Below are positions 24,641 through 36,550 of a DNA stretch of 64,000 nt, piece after piece. Origin of the DNA: Salminus brasiliensis (lineage: Eukaryota; Chordata; Actinopteri; Characiformes; Bryconidae). The DNA lies in NCBI RefSeq assembly GCF_030463535.1, contig NC_132891.1, positions 6,883,122-6,947,121 on the forward strand, written 5' to 3'. Both the position numbers and the translations under genes were made by a program. The notes under the pieces are model-generated. The model saw nothing but the letters and a program-made list of their open reading frames with translations. It ran no database searches and was not told the origin of the DNA. Numbering within the stretch: position 1 is the first letter of the stretch; each line of letters begins with the position of its first letter.

Positions 24641-25390
24641 TGACACTGGGCTTCGTTTTGGTTTGTTCATGGTACAGCTGCGCACAACATTTATGTAGGT
24701 CACTTCCCACTTCCACTGGAATCCAGCAAACCCGGGAGACGTGCGAGCTGCATTTCGGGAAGTGACAAGACAAATGGTCCTCCATTTCTCCTGTCTGGAG
24801 TTTCGCTTCTCCTGATGTGGACATTAATCGCAGCCGGCAGCCTTAAAGACTGCTATAGAACATGCGTCCGTGAGGCGAATGTGTGAAGCAGCTGCAGCTG
24901 ATGATGAAGCACATTCACCTCAGAGAGAGAGAGAGAGAGAGAGAGTGAGTGAGTAAGAGGGACTGGAGGGCAGTCATGCTTTTCATTGCTCTAAGTCACC
25001 TGTGGATAGAACCTGTAGATGTAGCAAACGGGATTATTTGGTGAGTGGCACTAGCAGGCCAGCTGCGCTACGCTGCTGAATTCCCTAAACGAGGCCGATC
25101 CCTTCAGTGACGAACATCTGTACATACACCTATTGAGACCTGCAGGCACTGAAATATGCTCCTAACCATCAGAACACAAACATTCTTTAGTTTGAAGAGT
25201 CAGAAGCATCACTTCTGACTAAATGTCAGTAAAACTACATATCCCAGCAGTCCACAGTTTGAACTGTATTATGGCATCAGTTTGATATTCTAAATTCCAC
25301 AGCATGCTAAAATCATACAGCATTGTCTCATATTGATATTTGGGCTTATTTTTTCAATAGTCTTCGAAATATTTGAGCTGAGATATTAGT
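24641..25390. other. Intergenic DNA; (GA)n and no gene
   Basis: A short (GA)n run lies at about 24925-24946. The rest is unassigned; nothing coding is recognisable. Confidence 0.4.
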
Positions 25391-25399
25391 AGGTGTCCT

Positions 25400-26340
25400 G
25401 ATTTGATCTGGTGACTCGGGATGGGGGGCCGATATGGGCATTTGTAATGGAGCGGGTATCTGCTTTCGGCTTGTAAGGTTCTGATCCACTTTTGACGCTT
25501 AGCTAGGTTCGTTGTAAAAGAGCGCCACCCAAGGTCCTCTAGGCACCGTTAACAGACATGTTATGGGCCGGTCTAGGTCAGGCCGCAACACAGAGGTTCA
25601 AAGGGGTAGAATGAGAATCCAACAGTAATGAATATGGGGGAAATAAAACACATCAGAATTATGGGCAATTATGTATATTATGGAAACACACAATACCGGA
25701 ACAGACAAACCCACTCCCAAACCCTTCACCGCCGGTGTACACAGATATTTACAATATATTACAAACTATAAACAGGGGACAGGCTAAATCGTAGTCAGGT
25801 AACAAAACAGGGTCAAAGGCCAAGCAAACAGGTAACAATAGAATTAACACAAACAACAGCAAGAGGGCAACACAAGGCCTCGCTCTCTCTCCCAGAGTGC
25901 TGATGGTGAGCCCTTTTAGCCTTCATGGGAGGGAACCAAACCATAGAGTAGTTCAGCTGGATCCAGGAGAAGGGGAATTGATGGACTGGTCTGGATCTAG
26001 AGTGTAACATGCAGCAGACAAAAAAGACCACATAGGACATAACAGACAAGATCCTCAGCTGCTGCAGAGCATTTTTCGAAAAACTACCCGAGACAGAGCT
26101 CATCTGTGACATTATTTCAGTGAACAAAACAGAAAAGAGCTTTACTGTAATTGATAAGTGCAGTCCAGGTTCCAGTTAACAGCCAGAACAACAGCTAAAG
26201 CTGGCTTCTACTTCCAACTCCTAATTCCACCTTAAATAGGGCCGCAGTTGCACTGTGTACATTTCAGCAGCAGAGCGTAACTGTTGCGTTGTTTAATGTG
26301 GAACGGAAAATTGGGGAACTTTAGGTTAGAGCCTTGCTGT
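25400..26340. repeat. Probable dispersed repeat, type uncertain
   Basis: Contains AAACAGGGTCAAAGGCCAAG and GATGGTGAGCCCTTTTAGCC then CTTCATGGGAGGGAACC, phrases I associate with fish interspersed repeats. Boundaries are not visible. Confidence 0.35.
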
Positions 26341-26647
26341 ATCGGATTTAAAACTCTTCACTCTTCCAGAAAATCCCCCAGTTTGGTTGTGGTTGTGACA
26401 CACACGACAAAGACTTAGCATATGACTACTCAGCGAGCGAGTGAGCAAACAAAAGAAATAAATACAGGGTTTTTTTGGGGGGTGGGGGGGTGGTTTGCAT
26501 GCTACCAGAACACCACCACCATGAAACTCTGATTACCCTACCGCATGCATTTCAAAGACCAGCCAACAGGCCTGAAAAGCAGCAGCCAGCCTAAATAATG
26601 CAATAGGTTACAATATTATATAATATAAAAAGTAGTTTTAACATATT

Positions 26648-27345
26648 TGACTTTCACCTTACAATGTGACCTCACTAACACACACGTTAGCAAACTCAGC
26701 CTGGGGCACAGTCCGCAGGGCTGAAGCTAGATGTCACTCACATAACTTTTAGCCAGTGTCGTGGGGGAAGGGAAACATTAGTGCATTAATTATTCGCATA
26801 ATAATGTATATTCATAGATATGTGCATGTGATATACAAATGCTCCTAGGCATTTTTGTTGTGTCTTGGAAATTTCGCAGCATATGAAGACCCTGATTACC
26901 CTATTTTAGAAGCCCCTGCTTGGTCAGATTTTTGTCAGGGAGTTCCCCAAATTAATTCCAGTGACTGTTAGAGTTCGGGTTTAGGATTAGGGATAAGCAC
27001 AACTTCAGGCATGGTAGCTATAGCTAGCTTAGACACACCAAAATGGTTTTAATTGCTCGGACTCTGTGCAGATGAGGCCAACTTTCACCTTTGACCTCAA
27101 CAACGCAGGAGTTTCCTGCTAGCAAGCTAATGTAAGTAGCTAGTACCTAGCTAGTTGAAAGGCTGAGGCCAGATGTCACTCGCTTGACTTAACCAGTTTA
27201 GGGGATGAGATGAGGTTGGAAAGGCATGAGGGGGAAATGGTGCATTTTTTAATTTACATATTAATGTATATTCATAGATATGTGCACACTGTATTAGTGT
27301 AAATGTGAGCAAATGCTTCCAGACATTATATTATTATATTCATAA
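26648..27345 (+). repeat. Diverged tandem duplication (two copies about 430 bp apart)
   Basis: Copy 1 (26648-26860) and copy 2 (27080-27345) share in order ACTTTCACCTT, GACCTCA, GCTGA...CAGATGTCACTC and ATGTATATTCATAGATATGT, with insertions between. Confidence 0.6.
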
Positions 27346-27561
27346 CAATATTTGAATGCCTTTTAGAATGCTCATTTGAACTGATATAACCTTCTCAGTT
27401 AATCACTGCTCATTTCTATCTATCCCAAGCCATTCGCTACAAGCTAGCTCTGGATGTAATCATGCTAGGCCTAACATTTAGATCCTGTAGCTCTTCAATA
27501 ACTCAAATCACACAGGGTATGTGTTAACACAGGATATCCATGGGCCCATTGCTGCACATAC

Positions 27562-27765
27562 TGTATTTATAACGCTATCAGTCAGAGACTGCAGAGAGTT
27601 GGGGTGGTGGGCCAGTCCCTGCAGTGCCAGGCGGGCTATGACCTTGGCACTCTGAGCCAGCTCAGCGGCCAGCAGGAGACATCTCCTCCCCGTCTCAATC
27701 TTACACTCTCCAGGGTTCTTCACACACTCTGGGACAGCATGCACATCTGTCTCAAGACGCGACAT
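27562..27765 (-). CDS. Candidate coding exon of an unrecognised protein
   Basis: On the minus strand a 68-codon open segment begins right after an acceptor (CCTCTCCCAG) and ends at a donor-like ACA|GTATGT. It reads MSRLETDVHAVPECVKNPGE, then an amphipathic, Ala/Leu-rich stretch including LLLAAELAQSAKVIARLALQ and GLAHHP. Third positions are GC-rich, unlike the flanks. Frame stays open to a stop at about 27510. I do not recognise the family. It may be one exon of a gene whose other exons I cannot find, a decayed gene relic, or chance. Confidence 0.3.
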
Positions 27766-28179
27766 CTGGGAGAGGCGGGGGCCACAAGCTGTTGATGGTG
27801 GCCAAGACACAAGTGCTGCCAGGGAACATGTGGCTCAGGTGAGGACCCAGAATCCGCCAGCCAGGAGGGTGATACCCTAACTAGCTACAAGAACACATAC
27901 ATAGCTACATAGCTCTAACTAAAAGAGACCTTAACAAACACAGATCAAACGCTGTGCGTGATGTTTGCAGTAAAAGCGTTTCCAGCTTATGAGAGATGTG
28001 CTGTGTCTCAATTCGTGCGCTATGCACTGTGGTCTTACACTCTACACTCTGTACTTCACTGTCTAGGGCCTGGGTTTGTATAGAATGGCATTGTCTTATG
28101 ATAATTATTTTTAGCATTTAATAGGATTAAGGCACAGCATGCACTAGGCCTACCTCACAAATAGCCTCTGTACAATAGG

Positions 28180-28680
28180 CCAAATGTTTGCGGACACCCC
28201 TTTTAATAAATGCATTCAGCTACTTTAAGTTGCACCCATTATTTATTGTTTCTTCTGAAATCAAGGGCATTAAAAAGGGTTTACTAAAGAGTGACCATCT
28301 CTAATGTCCAGGGAAGAATGCTTTCTACTAGATTTTGGATCAATGCTGTGAAGATTTGATTGCAATCAATGACAAAAGCGTCAGTGACATAAGGATGTTG
28401 GATGATTGCATCCCAAAAGTAATGGACGGAGCACCATCAGCACCATCAGAGAAGACAGCTCAATGCTGGGGGCTTTTTACCCCTCTAGTCCACGTCTGGC
28501 ATTAGGCATGATGCCAACAGGTTTGTGTTTATCTGCTCCAGAGGGTCCTGTTCTACTGGCAGTACTTTTCTACAGGGACTAGACAAGCTGTGTGTAGGCC
28601 TTTGTCCATCTGTGTCCATCTTAAAGTAGCTGAATGCATTTATTAGGAGGGGTGTCCACAAACATTTGTCAATGAGAGAT
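28180..28680. mobile_element. Chimeric MITE-like copy with two left ends
   Basis: Both ends carry the same terminus in opposite orientation: CCAAATGTTTGCGGACACCC at 28182 and GGGTGTCCACAAACATTTG at 28651. TTTAATAAATGCATTCAGCT is mirrored by AGCTGAATGCATTTATTA. Just inside the left end the sequence switches to the reversed right-hand body (TCTTCTGAAATCAAGGGCAT). Confidence 0.8.
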
Positions 28681-29860
28681 ATTCTATATTTTGACTGGAT
28701 TTAATGTGACATCAGTTGCGTGCAAACACACAGTCCAACAGTGTATGCACTGCCTAGCCCAAGAGCCTAGCACACCACAGTTAAATTGAGTGCTAGATTT
28801 ACATCAGACACAGCGATAGAGTGACCTCCACCACATGAATCAGGAAAGGTCAACCCATTCCCTCTGGTGCCATCTAACAAGCATCTCTAATTCGCTGAGT
28901 GAGAGAGTTCATCTGAAGGAAAGAATGTTAGTTTACAGATCATCACAAACTCGAACTCACTGGCCATCTGTGAAACCATCGCACATTGTTAGGAACATTT
29001 TAATCCAGCGTCATTTGGCACAAGAGCCGAGCCAAGCATTTCTCAGAGGATTAATCTCCCAAAACAAGCAAACAGATGCCAGCCAATGCCCTAGATGAGT
29101 CGGGAGAGCACCAATGACACGCTAAAGTGCTGTTAGTACACGTTTTCAGCAGGACTGGCTAAAATGCACTGAGCTCATGGGCCCACATGAATGAGTTCAC
29201 CGGGTCTCTGACCTCTAGAGCACCTCCAGTGGCCTGGATCCACAGCAGCGGTGTCTGGGTAAACAACATGCCAGCTTAATGGTACTGACACATTGGTCAG
29301 ATTAGAAATGTGCTTAGCACATTAATTTTGATGACCACCAGGACCCTGAAGCCTGGAGCATGACTTTGGAGCATGTTTAGCTTTATGTCAACTCAGCTAG
29401 GTGGCCCAGCACAAAGGTGGCCACCCCTAAACTGGACAAGCTCACGTAGGCCTACTTCCTCAAGCGCAGGGTGAGGGGTAAGCAATGGAGCACATACGCC
29501 AGCAGTCAGGGCAAATTAGGCCAACATCTGGACGGGCACAGGGAGAGGAATTGCTCGCTCAGCCATGGATGGTACCTCGAGGGTACGGTTAAGGGGCATT
29601 GGCAAAGTGCCACAGTCCAGGATGGCCACTAAGATTGCATGGGTAGGGGTTTGCTTTGTTTAGCACACTGTGCTTTACTATAGAGGTAGCACACCTGGGT
29701 TCTAGGGGGGAAACATACAAAAGAAATGACTACGGGTTTTTATTTTAGGTTTATTACAACATTCAGCTTTATAAATGTACAATATTGGAAGCAGAAGCTG
29801 TGCTTTATAGTGCCCCAGTCTAATGCTCTGCCCATACGCTAATACCCTATAATCACACAA
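28681..29860. other. Intergenic DNA; no gene seen
   Basis: Short open frames here have no recognisable domains or splice context. No repeat family was identified. Confidence 0.35.
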
Positions 29861-29865
29861 TTCTA

Positions 29866-30150
29866 ATGAATGCATTCAGCTACTTTAGGTTGCACCCACT
29901 GCTGACACAGATGTGCAAATGCACACACAGCTGGTCTAGTGGCTGTAAAGAAGTACTGCCAATAGAATAGGACTTACTGGAACAGATAATGATATAAAGC
30001 CAGGTATGGGCTACTGTGTTTTCTGGAATGATGGCTGGTGCTCTATCCAATATGCGTGGGATAAGTTGAGAAGTTGGGAATGAGGTGGCGTGGTGATCAT
30101 GTTGCTGAATGCAATCAAATCCTCACAGCAATACACCAAAATTTATTAAC
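29866..30150 (+). mobile_element. MITE-like family copy, truncated at both ends
   Basis: GAATGCATTCAGCTACTTTA to GAATGCAATCAAATCCTCAC and AGCAATAC, including the TTTTCTGGAATGATGG block. Confidence 0.7.
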
Positions 30151-30859
30151 ATTTAGTGTGACATGCTAGTATGATCCATTGTATAATCCTCACTACATCC
30201 ATAACTACTGAAGAAAATCAATGCATTCAGCTTTTATGACCAATTTACAGGCCATTACTAAAGACCCCAGAGGAGAAAATCTGACTAATATATTCAGTAG
30301 CTCTGCTATCTTTTAGGCTTCATAAAAAGTTACAAATATTATATTAAACTAATGGATTTAATTTGTCTAACCCCAAAGAGGACAAAGGGACGAGCATGAA
30401 TGGTTAATGCAAGAGGGGCACCAGCATCACAAGCTGAATGGAAATGAAATAATGATTCTTTGCTGAAAGAATTCTATGGTGGACACATTAGCTGTGTGTA
30501 GTTCAGTAAAAAAAAAACGTCATGAAAGTAAACAGTCGGTTCTTGTAGCCAGTTGCGTGTGTGTGTGTGTGTATGTGTGTGTATATATGTGCATCTCAAA
30601 CAGATTAAAAACACACTGTCTGTCTGATCACTGTCTTGTTTAGGATTTGAAATGTGGCTGTTGTGGGTGTGTACTGCTGCACTGATTATAATAAAGACAC
30701 TATTTTATAATAGTAATATGTAGCTATTATAATACTGTAATATACAGGACTATATACTAAGTCAATGTTTTTATTGTGGAAGAGTTGTTTAACCCTTCAG
30801 ACCCTGTATGTAAATGCACACTTAAGTTTTTACTCTTAGAACTACTGTAAGAAGTACTG

Positions 30860-31015
30860 TTATAATTAACAGAAGTTTCATAGGCCCTAAAATAGAACCC
30901 TGTGGGACTCCAGAAGACATGCAAAACCAAAGAGCTGGCAAATAATTCACCATAGTTTCTGCCTGAGGATTAACAGCTGAATAAAAAACATAACGTTTAA
31001 GGGATTCAAGGGAGC
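30860..31015 (+). mobile_element. Possible LINE fragment
   Basis: TTTCATAGGCCCTAAAATAG AACCCTGTGGGACTCC shares its order with 42460-42500, where the frame reads FIGPRIEPCGTP. GPR-x-EPCGTP-like words occur in some animal LINE reverse transcriptases. Too short and decayed to classify. Confidence 0.3.
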
Positions 31016-31049
31016 CGATTCTACATTTCTCTCGTATTGTATTTTTGAG

Positions 31050-31310
31050 TGAATTTTTGGTCCAAGAAACAAACTTATTTCTACATAACCATTTCCAAAC
31101 CTTGCTTTGTCCCTATTTTTTTGCTGTGACTTTAACACTGATATGTATATATGATCTGATTGGCTATTCTGTAATAAGCTTCTTTCAAAGAGCAGTCCAG
31201 GCTGAAATAATCCTCATATCTCCAGGTGATTGGACAGAGCTAAATGGCTATTGCCTAAATATTAAAGTAAAATGTTTTTATGACATCACAAAAACTGAAA
31301 TCAGCTTTTT
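31050..31310 (+). repeat. Dispersed repeat, shorter copy of that at 1-870
   Basis: GCTGTGACTTTAACACTGAT, GATTGGCT, AGTCCAGGCTGAAATAATCC and GGACAGAGCTAAATGG match the first repeat in order. Confidence 0.5.
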
Positions 31311-31519
31311 TTCCTCAAACTCATTTGACAGAAAATCGTGGAGAATTTGGGTTGTAATCATATGTGCCCTTTAATTACTTCACTCCATACAGTATAATCA
31401 GTACTACAGTAAGTGCTGTGTTGGCCCCAGTCTGCTGAATGTATTGTCTGATACCTGTTTGTGCTAAATGAAGAAGCTTGTACTAAAGAATACATTCAAC
31501 TAATTATACACTTTATTGT

Positions 31520-31935
31520 TGTGCGTGTGCGTGCATGTGTGTGTGTGTGTGTGTGAAGGTGCCGGGGATCAGCACACTCAGTTAGCAGCTCACAGTGCTA
31601 GTTGGAGTTTTACATTCGTCTGTGTGTGTGTGAGTGTGTGCACACATGTAAGTGTGTGTAAGTGTGGCTATGTAAGTGTGTGTCTGTGTGGTTTTTGGGG
31701 TGTGTATACCGCCTGTGGTGGAGAAGCGAGCGTCGCTCTCTGATTACTGATGAGCTGTCTACCTCTGCAGCATGCCCACAGACACACACACACACACAGC
31801 CTCTGCCGCAGTGCAGGGCCCAGCCAGCACATCCACAACGATCAGCTTCCCCCAGACCACTATCTCTCGCTCTCGCTCTCTCTCTCTCTCTCTCTCCTTC
31901 TCTGTTATTCTCTCTCTCTCTCTCTCTCTGGATTG
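31520..31935. repeat. TG/CA and CT simple-sequence cluster
   Basis: (TG)n tracts at about 31530-31556 and 31618-31690, CA at 31780-31797, and (CT)n at 31863-31930. All ORFs here encode low-complexity sequence. Confidence 0.9.
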
Positions 31936-32029
31936 GCATGTGATGGCAGTGCTGCAGCACTATAATGCTGTACAACAGCTCAAACACACACACACCATGT
32001 AAACAGAAGAACAAACCATGCTCTTTGGC

Positions 32030-33355
32030 TCAGTTCAGGTTAGACTGTTTGTCTGAGTGTGTTTGTGTTCGCTGCTTGTTTACGAGGCTGAAAATCTCCA
32101 AGAAATGTTCCCAGGCTCGCTCTGTTGTCTCTCTGCGCTCTATTACTGCAGTTTTTAACACACTCGGTTTTTCCGTTTTTTGCTCCGTTCCAAATAGTAA
32201 TATGACATATTTGATATGGCACCCCATTTGTGGTGCCTCGTGCAGGCCTGTGTGCTGTGGGCAGGCTAATGAAGCGTACACAGCTCTCGGGCTAACATGT
32301 GCCCTCGTTTTACCCTGATAGATATGAATATTAATCACATTCACAAAGCAATGACTAATCATTACTGCTGAAGAATAACTAATGCGCCTCAGTGGAGACG
32401 CTGTAGCTAATGATATAAAGTGCAGTAAACTATGGCCTGTTAAAAAAAATGAAGAGTGTAGCCGAGCTTATAGTTTATTAGTAAGTGCACTGCATTTATA
32501 ATGCAATTAACTTAGTCAAAGGCATCATATAAAGGGCTTATGTTATTTAAATATTGGCCTTTTACATTACCCATAGTTTGAATGTGGTCTGAACCTGTGG
32601 TCCGTGTAAACAGCTATCAGCTGTACTGGTGTAATGCAGTTTTCCTTTATTGTCATTTCTACCTGTACAAGTACAAAGGTGTTCTTCTCTTCACATGTCT
32701 AAGCGTGGACAGCTGAGGTCAGAGTGCAGGGTCAGTGCCAGACGCAAACGGACATGAGCAATTGTTCAGTGTTCCCTCATAGCACTGACAGGACCACTTG
32801 TACCTGTTTTGTTTAGAAACAGCAGTCCAAAATAATTTACCTCTGTGTTTCTGGGACACGTCCAAACCTTTTCAAACGGAAGCACAAACGCATGTCTGTG
32901 AAATCAGTTGTGCAAGTTGAGCTCTTCTGCCTTCCACCCTGACCTGGATGAGTAATCGTGAGGCCTTGGCAAATGCGTTTCCCATCGGTGTGTGTTTATA
33001 TGTGTTATTCTTCACGATGAGGTCTATACAAGCTTCTTAAACATTAGGCATGACTCTCAGTGAGGACAGCAGCTCCTTTTCCCTGCCTGAGTGAGACTAA
33101 TGTAACTAATCGAGTGATGATAACTGCTGCATTGGTCAGTTCAAGTACAGGAGATGTTTCTGAGCAGATTTAATGGAAGATAATCCACTTGCAGAAGAAA
33201 GCGAAAAAAACTAAGGAAAATAAGTGGAAACCACAGGAATAAGATCTCTAACAATCATGCAAGACTGCGACCCTCATCTAAATAATATCCGTAAAAAACC
33301 TTGAGTCTAAAGAAAGAAGAAAAACACCAAGCTCCACTCTCGCATCAGATCTGAA
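32030..33355. other. Non-repetitive intergenic DNA; no gene seen
   Basis: About 1.3 kb without recognised repeats. 32325-32420 is dense in homeodomain-like ATTA/TAAT words (ATATTAATCACATT, CTAATCATTACTG, CTAATGATATAAAG) and might be a conserved noncoding element. Confidence 0.3.
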
Positions 33356-33357
33356 AA

Positions 33358-33825
33358 CAGCTACTTTAAGTTGCACCTATTGTTAACAAAGATGTGAAAA
33401 TGCACACACACACACACACACAGCTTGTCTAGTCCCTGTAGAGAAGTATTGCTAAGAGAAAATGACTTCCTGGAGCAGATAAACATATTGGCACCATGCC
33501 TAATGCCAGGTGTGGGTATAAAGAGGGGTATAAAGCCCCCCAGCATTGTGGAGGAGTGGAACTACGTTCTCTAGAATGATGGATGGTGCTTCATCCAATG
33601 CACTGGGATAAGATGGGGAGTTGGGGATGTGGTAGGTGGGGATCGTGTTGCTGAATGCAATCAAATCCTCACTCACAGCAATGTTTCACAATTCAGTAGA
33701 AGGCCAGTAGAGACAGTTATTCCAACAAAATCAGGATACATCCTTTTTTAATGCCCTTGATTTCAGAAGAAACAGTTGATGAGCAGATGTCCCAATACTT
33801 CTGTCCATATAGTGTATTAATCCTA
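33358..33825 (+). mobile_element. MITE-like family copy
   Basis: CAGCTACTTTAAGTTGCACC to GTCCCAATACTTCTGTCC plus ATATAGTGTATTA; a CA run expands the GCACACACAC site inside it. Confidence 0.85.
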
Positions 33826-34640
33826 CTATTCACATTGGATATACACTGGACAGCTCTTATAAAAGTCATACAGGCCCTGTTGGTCAACCCTGGTCTGTTC
33901 TGGGTTTCCATAAATGTCCTGAACACGTATGAAAACACACACACACACACACATTGTGTCTCTGCTCTTGCCATCACCAGGCAACAGGGCACACACAAAG
34001 GCATTGATGGAGGTGTGTGTGGCTGAGATGTTTAGGGCACAAGTGTGTGGCTGTGAATTCACACACACACACACACGGCTCCACACTGTTGGCCTCCCGC
34101 CACCTCTTACTGCAGCACCAGCCAAACACGCAGGGAAGCTGGACTGTGTGTGCTGAACAGGGATAAAACAACCTGTGTCCAACTTGTCCCTACACACAAA
34201 CGCACACACACACACACACTCATTCATCCCGGGCTCTCTGCTGCATGGAGAGGCCGGTACAACACAAATGCTGCTTGCTCTAAAATACTAACTCAAGCAT
34301 TACATCATCGCTGTCACAGTGAAAATCTGCAAAAATAGACATACAAGGTTTTTTTCCAGGATAACAACAACATGCTGTAGGAGTGTGAATTCTTGTGATT
34401 TTTTTTTATAAAAATGTGATTTTTAACCCAAAGAATTTACTTAAATATGGCTCAGCACACTGAGAACTTCGGAAAAGCGTCATATGTTTGTATCAAATAT
34501 TTGTATTGGTACAAAATTCCAGAAGAACAAGAGCATATGGGACTAGGATGAAACACTACCACTGGGACGGGGCCATTAAAAAGTCAGCAATGGACCAGAA
34601 CAGCCATGACAATTATGTGATTTCTGACCCTGTATGATAT
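33826..34640. other. CA-rich intergenic DNA; no gene seen
   Basis: (CA)n runs occur at about 33935-33952, 34060-34077 and 34201-34220. Nothing else is recognised. Confidence 0.4.
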
Positions 34641-35180
34641 ACACCCATCAGCCATATTATTACATTTACATTTATGTCATTTAGCTGATGCTCTTCTCCA
34701 GAGCGACTTATAAGGTTAGTCGTATTACAGAGGTGAGCCAACCTAGTGTTAGGAATCTTGCCCAAGGACTCTTATTGGTGTAGCGCAGCATAGCCACCCA
34801 GACCAGATCTGAGATCTGAGATCTGACCATTCGAAGCATGGACTCCATAAGACCTCGGAAGGTATTCTGTGGCATCTGGCACCAAGACATTAGCAGAAGA
34901 TCCTTTAAGTCCTGTAAGTTGTGAGGTTGGACCTCCGTGGATCACTTCAACGAACCTTAGGTGCCCTGTTGCTGGTTCACTGGTTGTCCTTCCTGACCCA
35001 GATGTCCAGCCATTACAGTTTGGGTATTATTAAAGTGGCTCAGTTTCTTATGCTTGGCCGTTTTACCTGCATTTAAAACCAACATCACCTTCAAGAACTG
35101 ACCGTTCACCTACTGCCTCATATATCCACCCCTTTACTTCACCTGTCGGTGGTATTAATGTTATGGCTGATTGGTGCACT
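34635..35180. mobile_element. Non-autonomous DNA element with nested SINE
   Basis: Ends ACACCCATCAGCCATATTAT and GGTATTAATGTTATGGCTGA TTGGTGC are inverted relatives. The body includes GATCCTTTAAGTCCTGTAAG TTGTGAGGTTGGACCTCC, common in fish Tc1-like deletion derivatives. A reversed SINE (34664-34795: CATTTAGCTGATGCTCTT, AGAGCGACTTATAAGG) is inserted near its left end. Confidence 0.65.
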
Positions 35181-36119
35181 TCCAGCACTGTATACTGATT
35201 GTATGATGCTGTATGATATACTGGTTTCTATAAACATGGACAAAAGCACTAAAGGCAGGCACCATGAACCCTTAACCGTCTGTACTTTTGCCTATTTGAG
35301 AATACTTGGCGACTCAACATGGTTTGAGGTGAGTGTGTGATGGATTAGGTACACAGTCTGCACGGCTAACTGGTGGAGCTAAATGCTAGGAGCTTTCATT
35401 CAGTTTAACGGCCTTGTAGCTCCGGTGCTTGTGGCTTGGCTGATCAGCAAGATTTGGGGTAAGGGGGAAATTGTGTAAATGACTTTCCACTGCAAGTCAG
35501 CCTCCTTTTACAAAACATCACGAAATCCCAAATCAGTCTCAGTTGATGCGAGTGAGGAGCCTGACTGGATCAGTGGTCTTTCTTCAGGCGCTGAGGAAGA
35601 TCTGATTTTGTGATTCGGAAGTAGACCCCTCTGCTTGTCTGCTTGTGTTCAGGAGATGCTCGGTAGATCAACAGTCCTCATAAGAGCGATGCAAACAGCA
35701 CTGCGGTGTGTGATTTTCCACACTGTACTGTCACACACACCGACGCCACAGACTCAGACACGGCATGTCACACTCAGTTATTGACCTGATATGTGCTGAA
35801 GGCCCTCAGGCTACACCAGTAATGAGCATGGGATGGGGGGAAGGAGAGTGGGGGTGCACTATAGGCAGAAGCAGGCTTATTTCTGCACAGATTCATTTTC
35901 CCCCCTCACTGCTATGGAATACCGTGTCTACAGGACAAAGGAAGTGCCTTTGCGGTGTGGAGAAGCATGAGATGAGCCTTCAGCCTGCTGGTCTTGCACT
36001 TTCATGTGTTTTTGTGAGCCACAAGGTGCACTGCAAACCCCCAGTCAGACCCACTGCTATGTGCCCAAGCCCATCAGTCTAAGCAGGATGCCAGACCCAG
36101 ACAGGACCCCGACACTGAC
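35181..36119. other. Intergenic DNA; no gene seen
   Basis: No recognisable exon, RNA or element. Confidence 0.35.
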
Positions 36120-36550
36120 CGGCACACGCCAACATTCTAAACACCAATAGTCTGATCAGTCCTTTTAGAACGTTTAGAAAAAGAATTAATAAGCCAGTGT
36201 AAATAGGGAGAACCGACTAGAACCATGTTAATGGAGATAACATTGTGTTAGCTCCATTAACACAACAGTGTGAAATGGGAAACATTCTAGAACAGTGTGA
36301 ACAGATTGTCGAATAAGGATAAGGAAGAACCTTCAGGAACAATGTCATTGAAAATAACACTTATAATAGAATAAGGAGAACCATCTAGAAAAGTGTGAAT
36401 GGGGTTAACCGTCTAGGTGACAGTGTGAATGGGCAGAACCTTTTAGAATAGTTTCAATTGAGAGAACATTCTTAAGCAGTGTGGATCAGAAGAACCTTCA
36501 GGAAGAGTGTGAATAGAGGACATCATTCCAGAACAGTGTGAATTCTGGAC
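36120..36550 (+). repeat. Degenerate tandem repeat, GAACCTTCTAGAACAGTGTG type
   Basis: About ten imperfect units of 27-60 bp built on AGAACC(N)nCTAGAACAGTGTGAAT; units have drifted strongly in sequence and length. Confidence 0.75.

Noticed and set aside
25813..26127. 104-codon minus-strand ORF
   Set aside because: Overlaps sequence resembling a dispersed repeat; no splice or domain support.
31610..32014. Low-complexity ORFs rich in TH, CV or SL
   Set aside because: Translations of CA, TG and CT simple repeats.
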